DNA of 64,000 bases, taken from NCBI GenBank assembly GCA_018398575.1, contig JAGTXZ010000024.1, positions 558,001-622,000 on the forward strand, read 5' to 3'. Below the pieces are notes generated by a model. That model was not told where the DNA came from and did not search any database. It saw nothing but the letters and a program-made list of their open reading frames with translations. A program made the translations under genes and the position numbers. Below are positions 10,991 through 19,385 of this stretch, piece by piece. Position 1 is the first letter of the stretch; each line of letters opens with the position of its first letter. This stretch comes from Ampelomyces quisqualis. Taxonomy: Eukaryota; Ascomycota; Dothideomycetes; Pleosporales; Phaeosphaeriaceae.

Positions 10991-11464
10991 ATGTCTTCTT
11001 CCACAATTGATCAGCTCCCACCATATTCACCAAGCCCTCTTACTCCGTCAAACCTGTACCAACATAACCTCGCCATGCAACCCGTGCCTAATGAACAGCC
11101 CTCTTCCGAGCAAGAGCAAGACATAACAGATTGTACATTAAACGAGAAGCACTTCGAACTCGACGCTGTCCCAGAGACGCAGTCCAAGACCGCCCCAGAT
11201 ACCGACGTCGAGGCCGCCAGCGAAAGCGATCCCCAACCTCCCAAGTCTCCGGCAATAACCCGAGCCTTCTTTCTGCTCCTGTCCATTCTAGTTACAGGCA
11301 TGCTCATCCTAGGCGCTTCCGTCCTTCTAGCCTTCATCATCTTCACCATCGCCGATGCCCTCGCGCCGCTCTTGCCAGGAATGCCAGCGGTTCAGACTGC
11401 CGTGCCATCATCGTCACCGATCTCACTTACACTGCCGTCACCAACACCACTAAATTCGCAATGA
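10991..11464 (+). CDS. Hypothetical single-pass membrane protein with N-terminal PY-like motif
   Basis: This 157-aa product has a polar, acidic N-terminal half, one clear membrane segment at residues about 92-122 (FFLLLSILVTGMLILGASV and following) and a Pro/Ser-rich tail. Near the start QLPPYSP contains an [L/P]PxY motif of the kind bound by WW domains of Nedd4/Rsp5-type ubiquitin ligases, which suggests a membrane protein under ubiquitin control; that is inference. The ATG follows a CT-rich leader ending in CAAAACA. The family is not recognised, and many short fungal proteins share this LPPYSP beginning. No intron is needed. Confidence 0.65.
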   Translation: MSSSTIDQLPPYSPSPLTPSNLYQHNLAMQPVPNEQPSSEQEQDITDCTLNEKHFELDAVPETQSKTAPDTDVEAASESDPQPPKSPAITRAFFLLLSILVTGMLILGASVLLAFIIFTIADALAPLLPGMPAVQTAVPSSSPISLTLPSPTPLNSQ

Positions 11465-12009
11465 GGGGTTCGAAGGTCTTGAATGTAGTAATTCCAACTC
11501 CAAGACTTGTGTGGCTACTGCTTATGCTTTTTTAGTGCTCTGTGCAACAACAAATCAGTGATTCTGCAGCCTCATGAACTCTCAGGGTGGCACGGGAGCT
11601 TGTACAATATTTTCGCTGTCGATGCTCAGGTGATGATTTGAGTGAATCGGACAGGCAAACAATTGAATAGCAACGTTTCACCATACTTCGTGTCGCACAA
11701 TATCGCCAGTAAAGTGAGAGGTTTATAGTTTCATCACGTTTACATGACAGCCTCAGATTGTGCATGTTCCCAATGTGAGTAGTCTAGACGGCACATTAAT
11801 TGACCTCGCACTTGATAGATATGAATTTTGTAACATCGATCGATTTTGATTCTCCACAGGAGTTCGGCAAACATGCTGCAGCAACTTGATATTGTCGATT
11901 CACAAAATTGCTATGATTACTCTTTTATGCATCTTGAAACATGCAGCCAACATCTACCATGCACCCTCAGAGCTACCACTCACTCCTTCTCTCCTTCTAC
12001 TGCGCCGCT
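11465..12009. other. Convergent intergenic region
   Basis: Located between the 3' ends of the plus-strand membrane protein gene and the minus-strand 702-aa gene. It should contain both 3' UTRs and terminators. No open frame of interest is present. Confidence 0.55.
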
Positions 12010-14118
12010 TCATCCCACGTTCATGCCCTGCAGCGACATTACGAGGTTCAAATCCCCGACCACGTAATCTCCCGACAAATTCGCGGGATCCCGGCACCAC
12101 CGCGCCGCACGCGCCAAATCGCTCACATCTTCCAGATCGTCGGCCTCCTCACACTCGCGCAGAAGTTTTCTAGCCGGATACTGTGTACGCTGATCATACG
12201 TGATGGCGTGGTAGACATCCATGTTGATCTCAGGGAACAGTCCGCCCTCTGGTGACGGCATCAACAAGTCCGTGAAGTTGTACTGCTGGTGTGCTGCAAT
12301 CATGGCATCGAATTCCTCTAGAGTCATGGCGGGGACGTCATCGCCAGTGAGATCAACTATCTGGGGTGTGGGTGAAGCAAGAGCAGTGTCAAGGTCGAAG
12401 AAGGGCGAGTTTGGGAGAGCGGGAAAGCCATCCTCGGTAGGTTGCGCGAAGACCATGTTGGGGGAATGAGCATCTTGGTGCAACTGCAGCAATGGTGGCG
12501 TAATTTTTGGCTCTTCAGAAGGTGCGGAGGCGTCGTCGTTTGTAGCGTCGGGCTCAATTGATGGCTCTGAAGAAGGCGCGAATAAATCTTCACCGTCCGT
12601 GTAAGGTACCAATGTCACACCGGGGCCTTGCATGAAGGGACCTGCGCGAGTTAGCTGATGCTCAAGTGGCGTCGGCAGAGAGCCTTGCATCGCAGCTTTT
12701 GGCAGTGTATGGCTGTGGAATGCCGGGTAAGTTGAGAAGCCTGTTTGGGTCACTTGTGGTTGGAGAGGCGGCAATGTATTAGAATTTGGAGGTGCTCCTG
12801 GCCAGAGTGGACTGTGCTGCGAGCCATCATATCCCAGTGTGGGTGCCGGATCCGCGGTCTCTGGTGTCTTGGGTGCAGGAGTCACCTGCGGCTGGACGCG
12901 TGGCACCATGCTAGCATCCGTGTACGATGCTTGCCAGGATGGAAATTGCGGTGGCCCAGCTGAGCGGGATGCTAGCAATGCGTGCTCTGGAGCCATCGGA
13001 GCTGCGATATGTTGACGCTTTGGAGCGGAAGCTTTGAGCTCATCCGATGTCTGTTCGTAGCCACGCTTACTACGGTCGAGCGAGGCTGCTATAATGACAG
13101 ACCGTTGATAACGAGCGAAAATCGCTCGGTCAGTGTGATCATCTGTGATTGTAGTGTAGCCAATGTGCTTGAGAATAGCATGAATGTCGTCCGGGAACAT
13201 CCACTCTCCCGCCTCGCCAATTATGTCAGACTTGAGAGATTTCATAGCAAAGTCTAAAGCTCGGCTAAGGTCTCCAGCATCTGCACCCTGGGGAAGGATC
13301 TTGATATGCCGCGTCATGGCTGCGAAGGCGATCGGTTCAGGTGCTGTGAACTTGACATCTCGAGCCTGGTCAGGCATGAAGTTGTTGACGGCAAGAAAGT
13401 TCCAATTCCAGTTATCCGGAACCTTATGGCGGGCGCGCGTCCATGCGGGGTCATTCTGGCGCATGATGCGTCGGTACTGGTTAGTGGTGAGCTCTCGAAT
13501 ATGTTTAACGTCCTCTGACCCGTCTATCTTGCGGTGTTCTTGCTGGATGGCAATGTGTACTGCAGCAGTCAGACCGTTGTTGATGAAACGTGAGATGATC
13601 GACTTGTTCTTCGCCCAGCCAGGCACGATGACAAGGATATCGGCCATAGTGAAGTTGAGTTGAGGGCCAGAGGGCATGACGTATGGATAATCTAGTTGAT
13701 CAGCGAGAAACTTGGGGCGCGTTCCAGGCTTCGGTCGCTGAGTGGCTGCAGCCTGGGTCTTATTCTGCTTTGATGCTGTCGCGAGACACAGAGGGGTTGA
13801 GTGTGCACCATTCTGCGCCATGTTGTTCGAAATTGCAGGTCCAGTTTGCGGGTATTGCGTCAAGTGTGCTGGGAGGGCGTTTCCGAAGCTACTGTTCATA
13901 CTAAAGTGATGTTGTTGCTGGAGAGGAACGTTGTTGTGAAGTGTCAGCGACGGAAGCTCTAGTGGTCGAGGTCGAGGCTCGTTGACAGAACCAGTGTTCG
14001 TGACCATTTCTGCAGTCCCTGCAAAGAAGAGATCTGACCGACGTTCGTTTGCGTTTTCTGTGTGGCTGCCTTCTGCCTCGTGGCTGACTGAGTGCTCAGT
14101 CATTGTGGATCCGTCCAT
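12010..14118 (-). CDS. Hypothetical 702-aa protein, paralogue of the 586-aa protein; SIM-like motif
   Basis: The frame is intronless and opens with ATG (MDGSTMTEHS). Residues 1-140 are low-complexity, Gln/Asn/Ser-rich. Residues about 150-360 form a compact conserved core. From about 365 on it is Pro/Ser/Thr-rich, with IVDLTGDD at 587-594, a SUMO-interacting-like motif followed by acidic residues. The core aligns by eye with the minus-strand protein at 17625-19385: SRFINNGLTAAVHIAI against DRFCGNGATQAVLSIM, NQYRRIM against NSVYRML, and IKILPQGADAGDLSRAL against IKVFPTGDDALDLTRAV, in the same order. I do not recognise the family. The disordered flanks and SIM-like motif suggest a nuclear regulatory role, which is inference. 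It is the first of four genes on this strand. Confidence 0.75.
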   Translation of the reverse strand: MDGSTMTEHSVSHEAEGSHTENANERRSDLFFAGTAEMVTNTGSVNEPRPRPLELPSLTLHNNVPLQQQHHFSMNSSFGNALPAHLTQYPQTGPAISNNMAQNGAHSTPLCLATASKQNKTQAAATQRPKPGTRPKFLADQLDYPYVMPSGPQLNFTMADILVIVPGWAKNKSIISRFINNGLTAAVHIAIQQEHRKIDGSEDVKHIRELTTNQYRRIMRQNDPAWTRARHKVPDNWNWNFLAVNNFMPDQARDVKFTAPEPIAFAAMTRHIKILPQGADAGDLSRALDFAMKSLKSDIIGEAGEWMFPDDIHAILKHIGYTTITDDHTDRAIFARYQRSVIIAASLDRSKRGYEQTSDELKASAPKRQHIAAPMAPEHALLASRSAGPPQFPSWQASYTDASMVPRVQPQVTPAPKTPETADPAPTLGYDGSQHSPLWPGAPPNSNTLPPLQPQVTQTGFSTYPAFHSHTLPKAAMQGSLPTPLEHQLTRAGPFMQGPGVTLVPYTDGEDLFAPSSEPSIEPDATNDDASAPSEEPKITPPLLQLHQDAHSPNMVFAQPTEDGFPALPNSPFFDLDTALASPTPQIVDLTGDDVPAMTLEEFDAMIAAHQQYNFTDLLMPSPEGGLFPEINMDVYHAITYDQRTQYPARKLLRECEEADDLEDVSDLARAARWCRDPANLSGDYVVGDLNLVMSLQGMNVG
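12337..12360 (-). other. SUMO-interacting-like motif IVDLTGDD in the 702-aa protein
   Basis: A hydrophobic core (I-V-D-L) followed by T and acidic residues matches the usual SIM pattern. Similar motifs occur in the products at 3177-3692 (VDLTGSD) and 14377-15414 (VIDLTED). Confidence 0.45.
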
Positions 14119-14376
14119 GTTAACGAGGGGATACAGAAAGGTTGTGGTTGTGGTGATAGTAAGAAAATTCTTTACGGGAAGAGAATCGTCTGGAACATGT
14201 AAACAACGGATCGCGCTAGTGCACGAGGAGGGATGAGGTGAATGTTACAAGTTCAAGGTGAAAAGCTTCGTTGCCAGGGTGAAATGGTTACTGTCCAGGC
14301 ACCATCACAAAACTAGTCATCCCATATCCAGAAATTATTGTGCGCACCCCCGGTCTTCTTCCGAGCTAAATTATTC

Positions 14377-15414
14377 TCAGTGGTGATAATATACATGCTG
14401 CGTAGGTATCGCGCTAAAATTCCATGGTGCGTCGACATCTTCCCACGAGAGATATCCCGCGTCCCTTGACCCCATGCCTAGTGAATTCCAGGACGCGGTT
14501 TGTGCTGATTCATAGCTATAGCTTGGTTGCGAAGAAATTTCCGAGTGAAGATCTGATAGCATGTACGGGCCCTGATCATTGTATTTGTGTGGCCATTTGG
14601 TCGTCTGCATGCCCAAGTGCTGATGCGCATCATGGGCTACGTCTCCACTGAAAAAGTCAGATGGTGAATCTGGTATCCAAGGAAGGCCGTGGTAGTACTG
14701 CTGCATCTCGTGCGTCGGGGCTGTAGGTTGCCGCGTCGAAAGATTGTTTCGTATTAATCGAAGCGCCCTTCCGTCCATTGTCAGATCCTCCGTTAAATCG
14801 ATCACCTCGGCACGTCGCGATTGCTTCACCACTGCGTTGCGTTCCTTGTGTCGTTCGATATTTCGAGCGAGCTCCTCTTCACCTTGCTCAAGATGAAATC
14901 TCAGTCGCTCGTCCTGCTCTTCAGCTAGACGCAGTTCCTGCTCCACTCTACCTTTTGGCGCCATATCGGGACAATAGTGAATCAGTTCAGCGTCTTGCGC
15001 ACTCCGTGCGTGGTTTTGTAGATTCAGGCCGGTTGGTGAAAGCAAAAGCCACAACGATCTAATGTTGGAAGGTAGTGGATCGCCAGACGCTGTCTCCCAT
15101 TCGCCCAGCCATGAGTCCATTGTATGTGCCTCCAGGCTGATGTGAGAAGGGTAATGAGTGTCGTTATGTTGCAGAATGGCAGTAGTTGTACTAGTCACAG
15201 GAACTGAGGTTTGCTGCTGGAAAGACTTGTTGATATGCCCGACTCTGTCAAGCAAACGCCGCGCTTTCGCCAGTGGGCGGCGTAGGTCGTTTGCGTACTG
15301 AGGTTCGGCCTTTCGAGAGGTGCAACTGACAGTGATATGCTTTTGTGGAGTGATTCTATCATTCTTCTCGTTTCGTCCCTTTTTCTTGCATGGATGCGGT
15401 TGATATAGATTCAT
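14377..15414 (-). CDS. Hypothetical 345-aa protein with charged helix and VIDLTED motif
   Basis: The start is the ATG at 15414 (MNLYQPHPCK); the frame is open further upstream but without an ATG. A basic N-terminus (KKKGRNEKNDR) is followed at residues about 155-205 by a strongly charged, probably helical stretch (RVEQELRLAEEQDERLRFHL and on), then VIDLTED at about 204-210, a SUMO-interacting-like motif. The C-terminal third is rich in Ser, Tyr, His and Trp. The family is not recognised. It shares strand and motif style with the 702-aa gene, about 260 bp downstream, but I see no clear sequence homology between them. An internal ATG at 15120 (MDSWLGEW) is an alternative start. Confidence 0.6.
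   Translation of the reverse strand: MNLYQPHPCKKKGRNEKNDRITPQKHITVSCTSRKAEPQYANDLRRPLAKARRLLDRVGHINKSFQQQTSVPVTSTTTAILQHNDTHYPSHISLEAHTMDSWLGEWETASGDPLPSNIRSLWLLLSPTGLNLQNHARSAQDAELIHYCPDMAPKGRVEQELRLAEEQDERLRFHLEQGEEELARNIERHKERNAVVKQSRRAEVIDLTEDLTMDGRALRLIRNNLSTRQPTAPTHEMQQYYHGLPWIPDSPSDFFSGDVAHDAHQHLGMQTTKWPHKYNDQGPYMLSDLHSEISSQPSYSYESAQTASWNSLGMGSRDAGYLSWEDVDAPWNFSAIPTQHVYYHH
14785..14805 (-). other. SUMO-interacting-like motif VIDLTED in the 345-aa protein
   Basis: V-I-D-L followed by T-E-D, directly after a basic charged helix (KQSRRAE), has the form of a canonical SIM. Confidence 0.5.
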
Positions 15415-16483
15415 GGTGAGTAATGCCGCTGTCGCCTGCTTCAATAAGTGTCGGCGTTAGAAAAGTTTGATTCGAAGTACTTTCTTTGTGTCGAAAAGAA
15501 GCTTTTTCAAGCGATAATGTTACAGTAAACCAGTTTCAAGTCGGTATGTTGGCTTATTGTGCGGGCGGAGAACAGCAGTGAAGGTGAAGATCTGGCGAGG
15601 GATGCCTGTTATTGTGAGATATAGCCTTGATTCACTCCTAATATGCGCTGTAGATTGAAGTTTCTGGTTCCAACCCTGTCTTACCCACCGCGTTGGGGAA
15701 ATCACAAGCTATTGTGCTCCTGCGCATCGGTGATTGTGACGGTGAGGTCCCCACTCGTAATCCAACCATGGATAGCTAGCTTGCGCTACCGAAGCACGTG
15801 GGGTTTCACTTAGACCTTGCGAAATATTTCTCAATGCGGCCATGGCTCAGTGAAGACTATGATGCAAGCGCTTTGGCGATAGCGCTGCGATCCGGAGAAG
15901 GAGCGCGTCAGGCTGATGCACCTCACTTCAAAAGCTCCCCATGCTGTTACCGCAATACCAATATGCACCAGATCGCATGATATGAGCATGGAATATTTGC
16001 TCAAACTTAGCCCGCCCTCAAGAGTGCGCCATAAGAGCGCGCCATGGCGGGTAGGTATGTGAAAGAAGCAAGCGAGCGCAATCTTTGACTTGACCAACCC
16101 TGCAGAGAACCTTTGATAAGAGTGAAAGCTACTGTGCTGAAAATTTATCACAGACTGTAGGGACGCTAAGAAAATTCCAATGTAAAGTCAAGCAGTAGTG
16201 CGATCAGAAAACTCAACGATGAACCGCCCCAAGGACACGAAAAGCCGCTAACGATTTTGACGAAACGCTTGTTGCAACGAGCCGTCGCAAATGAAGCTGC
16301 AGTCCACCCTGCTTGAGTTGTGCTTGGAGAACGTGCGGGATACGAAGCAAGCCGAGTGGCCATGGCGAATGAGTGTAAAGACAGAAAAGAAAACAACAAG
16401 CAATGCAACAACCGAAGTCATGAAAGCACGGCCACAAAAAGCCCCTCCGACTCATACTTTGCGCGCTCGATCGACAGCTCAGT
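15415..16483. other. Intergenic region between two minus-strand genes
   Basis: About 1 kb with only short open frames lacking conserved features. It should hold the promoter of the 345-aa gene and the terminator of the 242-aa gene. Confidence 0.55.
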
Positions 16484-17329
16484 TTATTCTGAGTCGTACA
16501 CAATCGTTTCCAGCATCCTCTCCTGCCTTCTCTCACTCCCACCGCTGCTCTGCGATGCACATTCCATGTCCCGGGTTGGCGCGTTCTTGGAGCCGGTTCC
16601 TCGTAAGTGCGCCACCATGTCATATAAATGCAATCCATTTTGATAGGCTTGGCTGAGTACCTTCCGCATACTGCCGTACTTCTCTGGTGTTGGTGTAGGA
16701 GACGGGGTCGGCAAATGTGCTGCAACAGGGCGCCCTCGATCACAAGTGGTAGACGTGGCAGGCGTGGTAGCCTGCTGAGTCTTCAAAGATGCCTGCCATT
16801 GCTGCCTTCCAAGTGTTTGCTGCTTGGTGTACCATCGACGAGATTCTTGAAGCATTGCACGTCGCCTCTTGCGCATGTTCTTCTCCGCTAGGCGCTTCAA
16901 AGACGAGTGATTGAAAGCTTGTGATTTTGGCTTGGACTTATTTTCCTCGAGACCTATGATGCGTCAGCATAGAATTCCAAACCTGTGATGAATTGCGTGC
17001 CTTGTTTCTTGATAGTTTCGCGCTCACGCTCCGTCATGAGGTGCTCGTCTTCTTCGGGGGGCTGGTAGGTTGCATTGCCCCAAACCTCGCCTTCTTCGAC
17101 GGGCTCGATGAAGTCTCGCATCTGGCGCGAGATCCGGTCATCACCAACAATATCTTCCTCGGAATCGTACTTGGTGTCGTACATAGTTGCGGTAATAGTA
17201 TTCGGGACGGGTGTAGCGCTCGAGAGGTCAGGCAGTGATAGGACATGAGAAAACGAGGCAAGCAGCATGATCAAACCTGGCCAAGATTGAAGGTCAGAGT
17301 ACGTGCAACCTACTCTCACCTTCACTCAT
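16484..17329 (-). CDS. Hypothetical spliced basic protein (about 242 aa, three exons)
   Basis: The model has exons 17329-17320, 17276-17028 and 16953-16484. The second intron (17027-16954, 74 bp) is well supported: GTGAGC donor, GCTGAC branch site, ATAG acceptor, and it joins two long frames exactly (HLMTER to LEENKSKPK). The first intron (17319-17277, 43 bp, GTGAGA donor, CTGAC branch) is less certain; the ATG at 17184 (MYDTKYDSEED) is an alternative start without it. The product has an acidic N-terminal part, then a very basic segment (KRLAEKNMRKRRRAM) and a Ser/Thr/Pro-rich middle. The basic cluster suggests nuclear location. The family is not recognised. Confidence 0.5.
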
Positions 17330-17624
17330 GCTGCCAACAACCACACATGGATCTTGTGACAATCACATCCTGCAGTTGCATGGGCTGAGCTATTTTGGGA
17401 GACACTATCACACTGTGTTCACGATAGCTTAGTTGGAAAATTTGATTTGAAACAAGGTACGATTGATGTGTAATTGCGGCTCTATCATCACGCTACTTCG
17501 CTACATGGAAACGTGGTATATGGGGTATCAATGCAAGCATGAGGCTGAGAAGAATGAGAAATGACGGCGGTGCCGAGTCTGCACGGTAATGTAATGAAGC
17601 TGAGCGAATGGGGAAAAACCACCC

Positions 17625-19385
17625 TTAATCTTCCTGCGATTCATCATCTGCATCAACCATATCCTTATCCATGCCATACATTGCAAGTAGGCGTCGCTTC
17701 TCGAGCACAAGTCGATACTCTTCCTCTTCGTCCTCGTCCATCGCGTCCATGTCAAGCTGATAGCCCTTGGTGACCTTGGTTGCGCGACTGGACCGACGAG
17801 CCTCGGAATACACCTTGTTCTTCTTGGGGCCCTGGAACTCATCACCGTCGGAGTCGGATTCCAACTCTTCAGCGAACAACCCCTTCCGCGAACGCGACGC
17901 TGCAGGAACGCTGCTGGACTTGCGATGGTCTCGCGGTGCGAGCTTCGAGCGCTTATTAAGATTCTTGCCAGCGGGTATGGCAGAACCGTCATCATCGAGG
18001 CCTTCATCTTCAGATTCGGTAACCCCGTCATCCATCTCGTCGTCGTCCAATTCTACCTTCATTAGCCGACCGCGAGGGTCGCGCTTCCGGCCGATGGCGT
18101 TGCGGACTTCTGCCGCTTTTCGAGTCGTGAGGTAACGCGCAATCGTTGCGGCGTCTTGATGACCAGGTTGCACTGGTGCTGGTCCAGGAGGATGCTGTAC
18201 AAACCGCGGATCGGTCTGAGGAAGTTGGCTAACGAGCTCCTCAAAGTCAGTGGGGTAGAGCAAATTCTCTTCAGGGTTGGCTACGCAATACTGTACCGCG
18301 CGCGTCAGATCAAGAGCATCGTCGCCAGTGGGGAAGACCTTGATGCCGATGGCTAGATCCTTGATGAGGATTGGTTTTGCCAAATCCTGCTTCTTACCTT
18401 CCATGGGCGCGCGAAAACCGGTGACGCTCACGCTCGTAGGATCGAATAGTGCCGCGTCATGAAACTGTTCTAGATGGATGCCGGTCGTCCAATCTTTATA
18501 CTCAGGCTGCACCTTGGCACGCTTCGCTATGGGGCCTTTTAGCATCCGATAAACGGAATTCGAAGGAATCGGGCCCTTCGGCATCACTCGGAAGTGATTG
18601 ATCATGATGCTCAAGACTGCTTGAGTTGCCCCATTGCCGCAGAAGCGGTCGATGCTGTCCCAGGACTTTAGACCTTCAGGATGGAAGGCCGTCATCTCCG
18701 CAAGGGTGATGTTACCAACAGGGAAGTCAAGGTTTGCGGGAGGAGCATCTTCCAGTTTGTCGTAGTTGGCAGTTGCACGTCCAGTCTTTGACTTTGGCTT
18801 TTTAGAATCGTTCGAATCGGCAGCCGGGGGTTCTGCTCGAGGGTTTGCTAATTTCGGATCGTTTGAATCGGCAGTCGGGGACTCTGCTTGAGGGTTCGGT
18901 GATTTCGGATCGTTCGAATCGGCAGTCGGGAACTGTGCTCGAGGGTGTAGTAATTTTGGCTCAGCCGAGTGTATTGATGGCAAACCCTCCGTCAGGTCAA
19001 AGTAACCAATCAAGACGACTTGGAAACGAAATGGAAAAGGATGCACATTCTCAACAATGTTTGGACCAGCAGCTTGGAGGTCCAATCGGCCAAGCCGGTG
19101 CTCGTTGTAGGCGTTAAAGACGCGGTTCTCGCCTCGAAGGCGCGTCAAGACGATTTCGACCGTACCACGCTCTTTAGTGTTGCATTCGTGGAAGCTATCA
19201 CGATACTGTGTCTGCAATTCATCGTGCAACTCCGTAAGATCTGCATAGTAACTATCATTCATCAGTAGTGCGTCGTTGAGCATGTGCATGACGTCTTCAT
19301 AGCTCAAGCCCTTCTCAATGCGCGCATAATTTTTTTCTGAGAGTGGTGGTTGCCAATTGGCTTTGGTAGGACGATTGGAAGTCAT
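17625..19385 (-). CDS. Hypothetical 586-aa protein, paralogue of the 702-aa protein; internal 17-residue repeats
   Basis: The frame is intronless with an ATG at 19385. Residues 1-135 have mixed composition and probable helices. Residues 143-193 are three tandem 17-residue repeats ending in ADSND. Residues about 215-440 are the conserved core shared with the 702-aa protein. Residues about 440-586 are acidic/basic low-complexity with KRSKLAPRDHRK and RSSRATKVTKG, likely nuclear signals, and an acidic end. It has an extra N-terminal part compared with its paralogue, which instead has a longer Pro-rich tail. A TATATAA-like element lies about 160 bp upstream (19541-19547). The function is unknown; nuclear location is inferred from the basic patches. 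Confidence 0.75.
   Translation of the reverse strand: MTSNRPTKANWQPPLSEKNYARIEKGLSYEDVMHMLNDALLMNDSYYADLTELHDELQTQYRDSFHECNTKERGTVEIVLTRLRGENRVFNAYNEHRLGRLDLQAAGPNIVENVHPFPFRFQVVLIGYFDLTEGLPSIHSAEPKLLHPRAQFPTADSNDPKSPNPQAESPTADSNDPKLANPRAEPPAADSNDSKKPKSKTGRATANYDKLEDAPPANLDFPVGNITLAEMTAFHPEGLKSWDSIDRFCGNGATQAVLSIMINHFRVMPKGPIPSNSVYRMLKGPIAKRAKVQPEYKDWTTGIHLEQFHDAALFDPTSVSVTGFRAPMEGKKQDLAKPILIKDLAIGIKVFPTGDDALDLTRAVQYCVANPEENLLYPTDFEELVSQLPQTDPRFVQHPPGPAPVQPGHQDAATIARYLTTRKAAEVRNAIGRKRDPRGRLMKVELDDDEMDDGVTESEDEGLDDDGSAIPAGKNLNKRSKLAPRDHRKSSSVPAASRSRKGLFAEELESDSDGDEFQGPKKNKVYSEARRSSRATKVTKGYQLDMDAMDEDEEEEYRLVLEKRRLLAMYGMDKDMVDADDESQED
18807..18959 (-). repeat. Three 51-bp tandem repeats inside the 586-aa gene
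   Basis: They encode PKLLHPRAQFPTADSND, PKSPNPQAESPTADSND and PKLANPRAEPPAADSND. The nucleotide units are also nearly identical, so the expansion is recent on the gene's time scale. A fourth, degraded unit (SKKPKSKTG) may follow. Confidence 0.9.

Noticed and set aside
12045..12055. GGTTCAAATCC, a match to a tRNA B box
   Set aside because: It lies in the coding end of the 702-aa gene, the T stem does not pair and no A box or acceptor stem is present.
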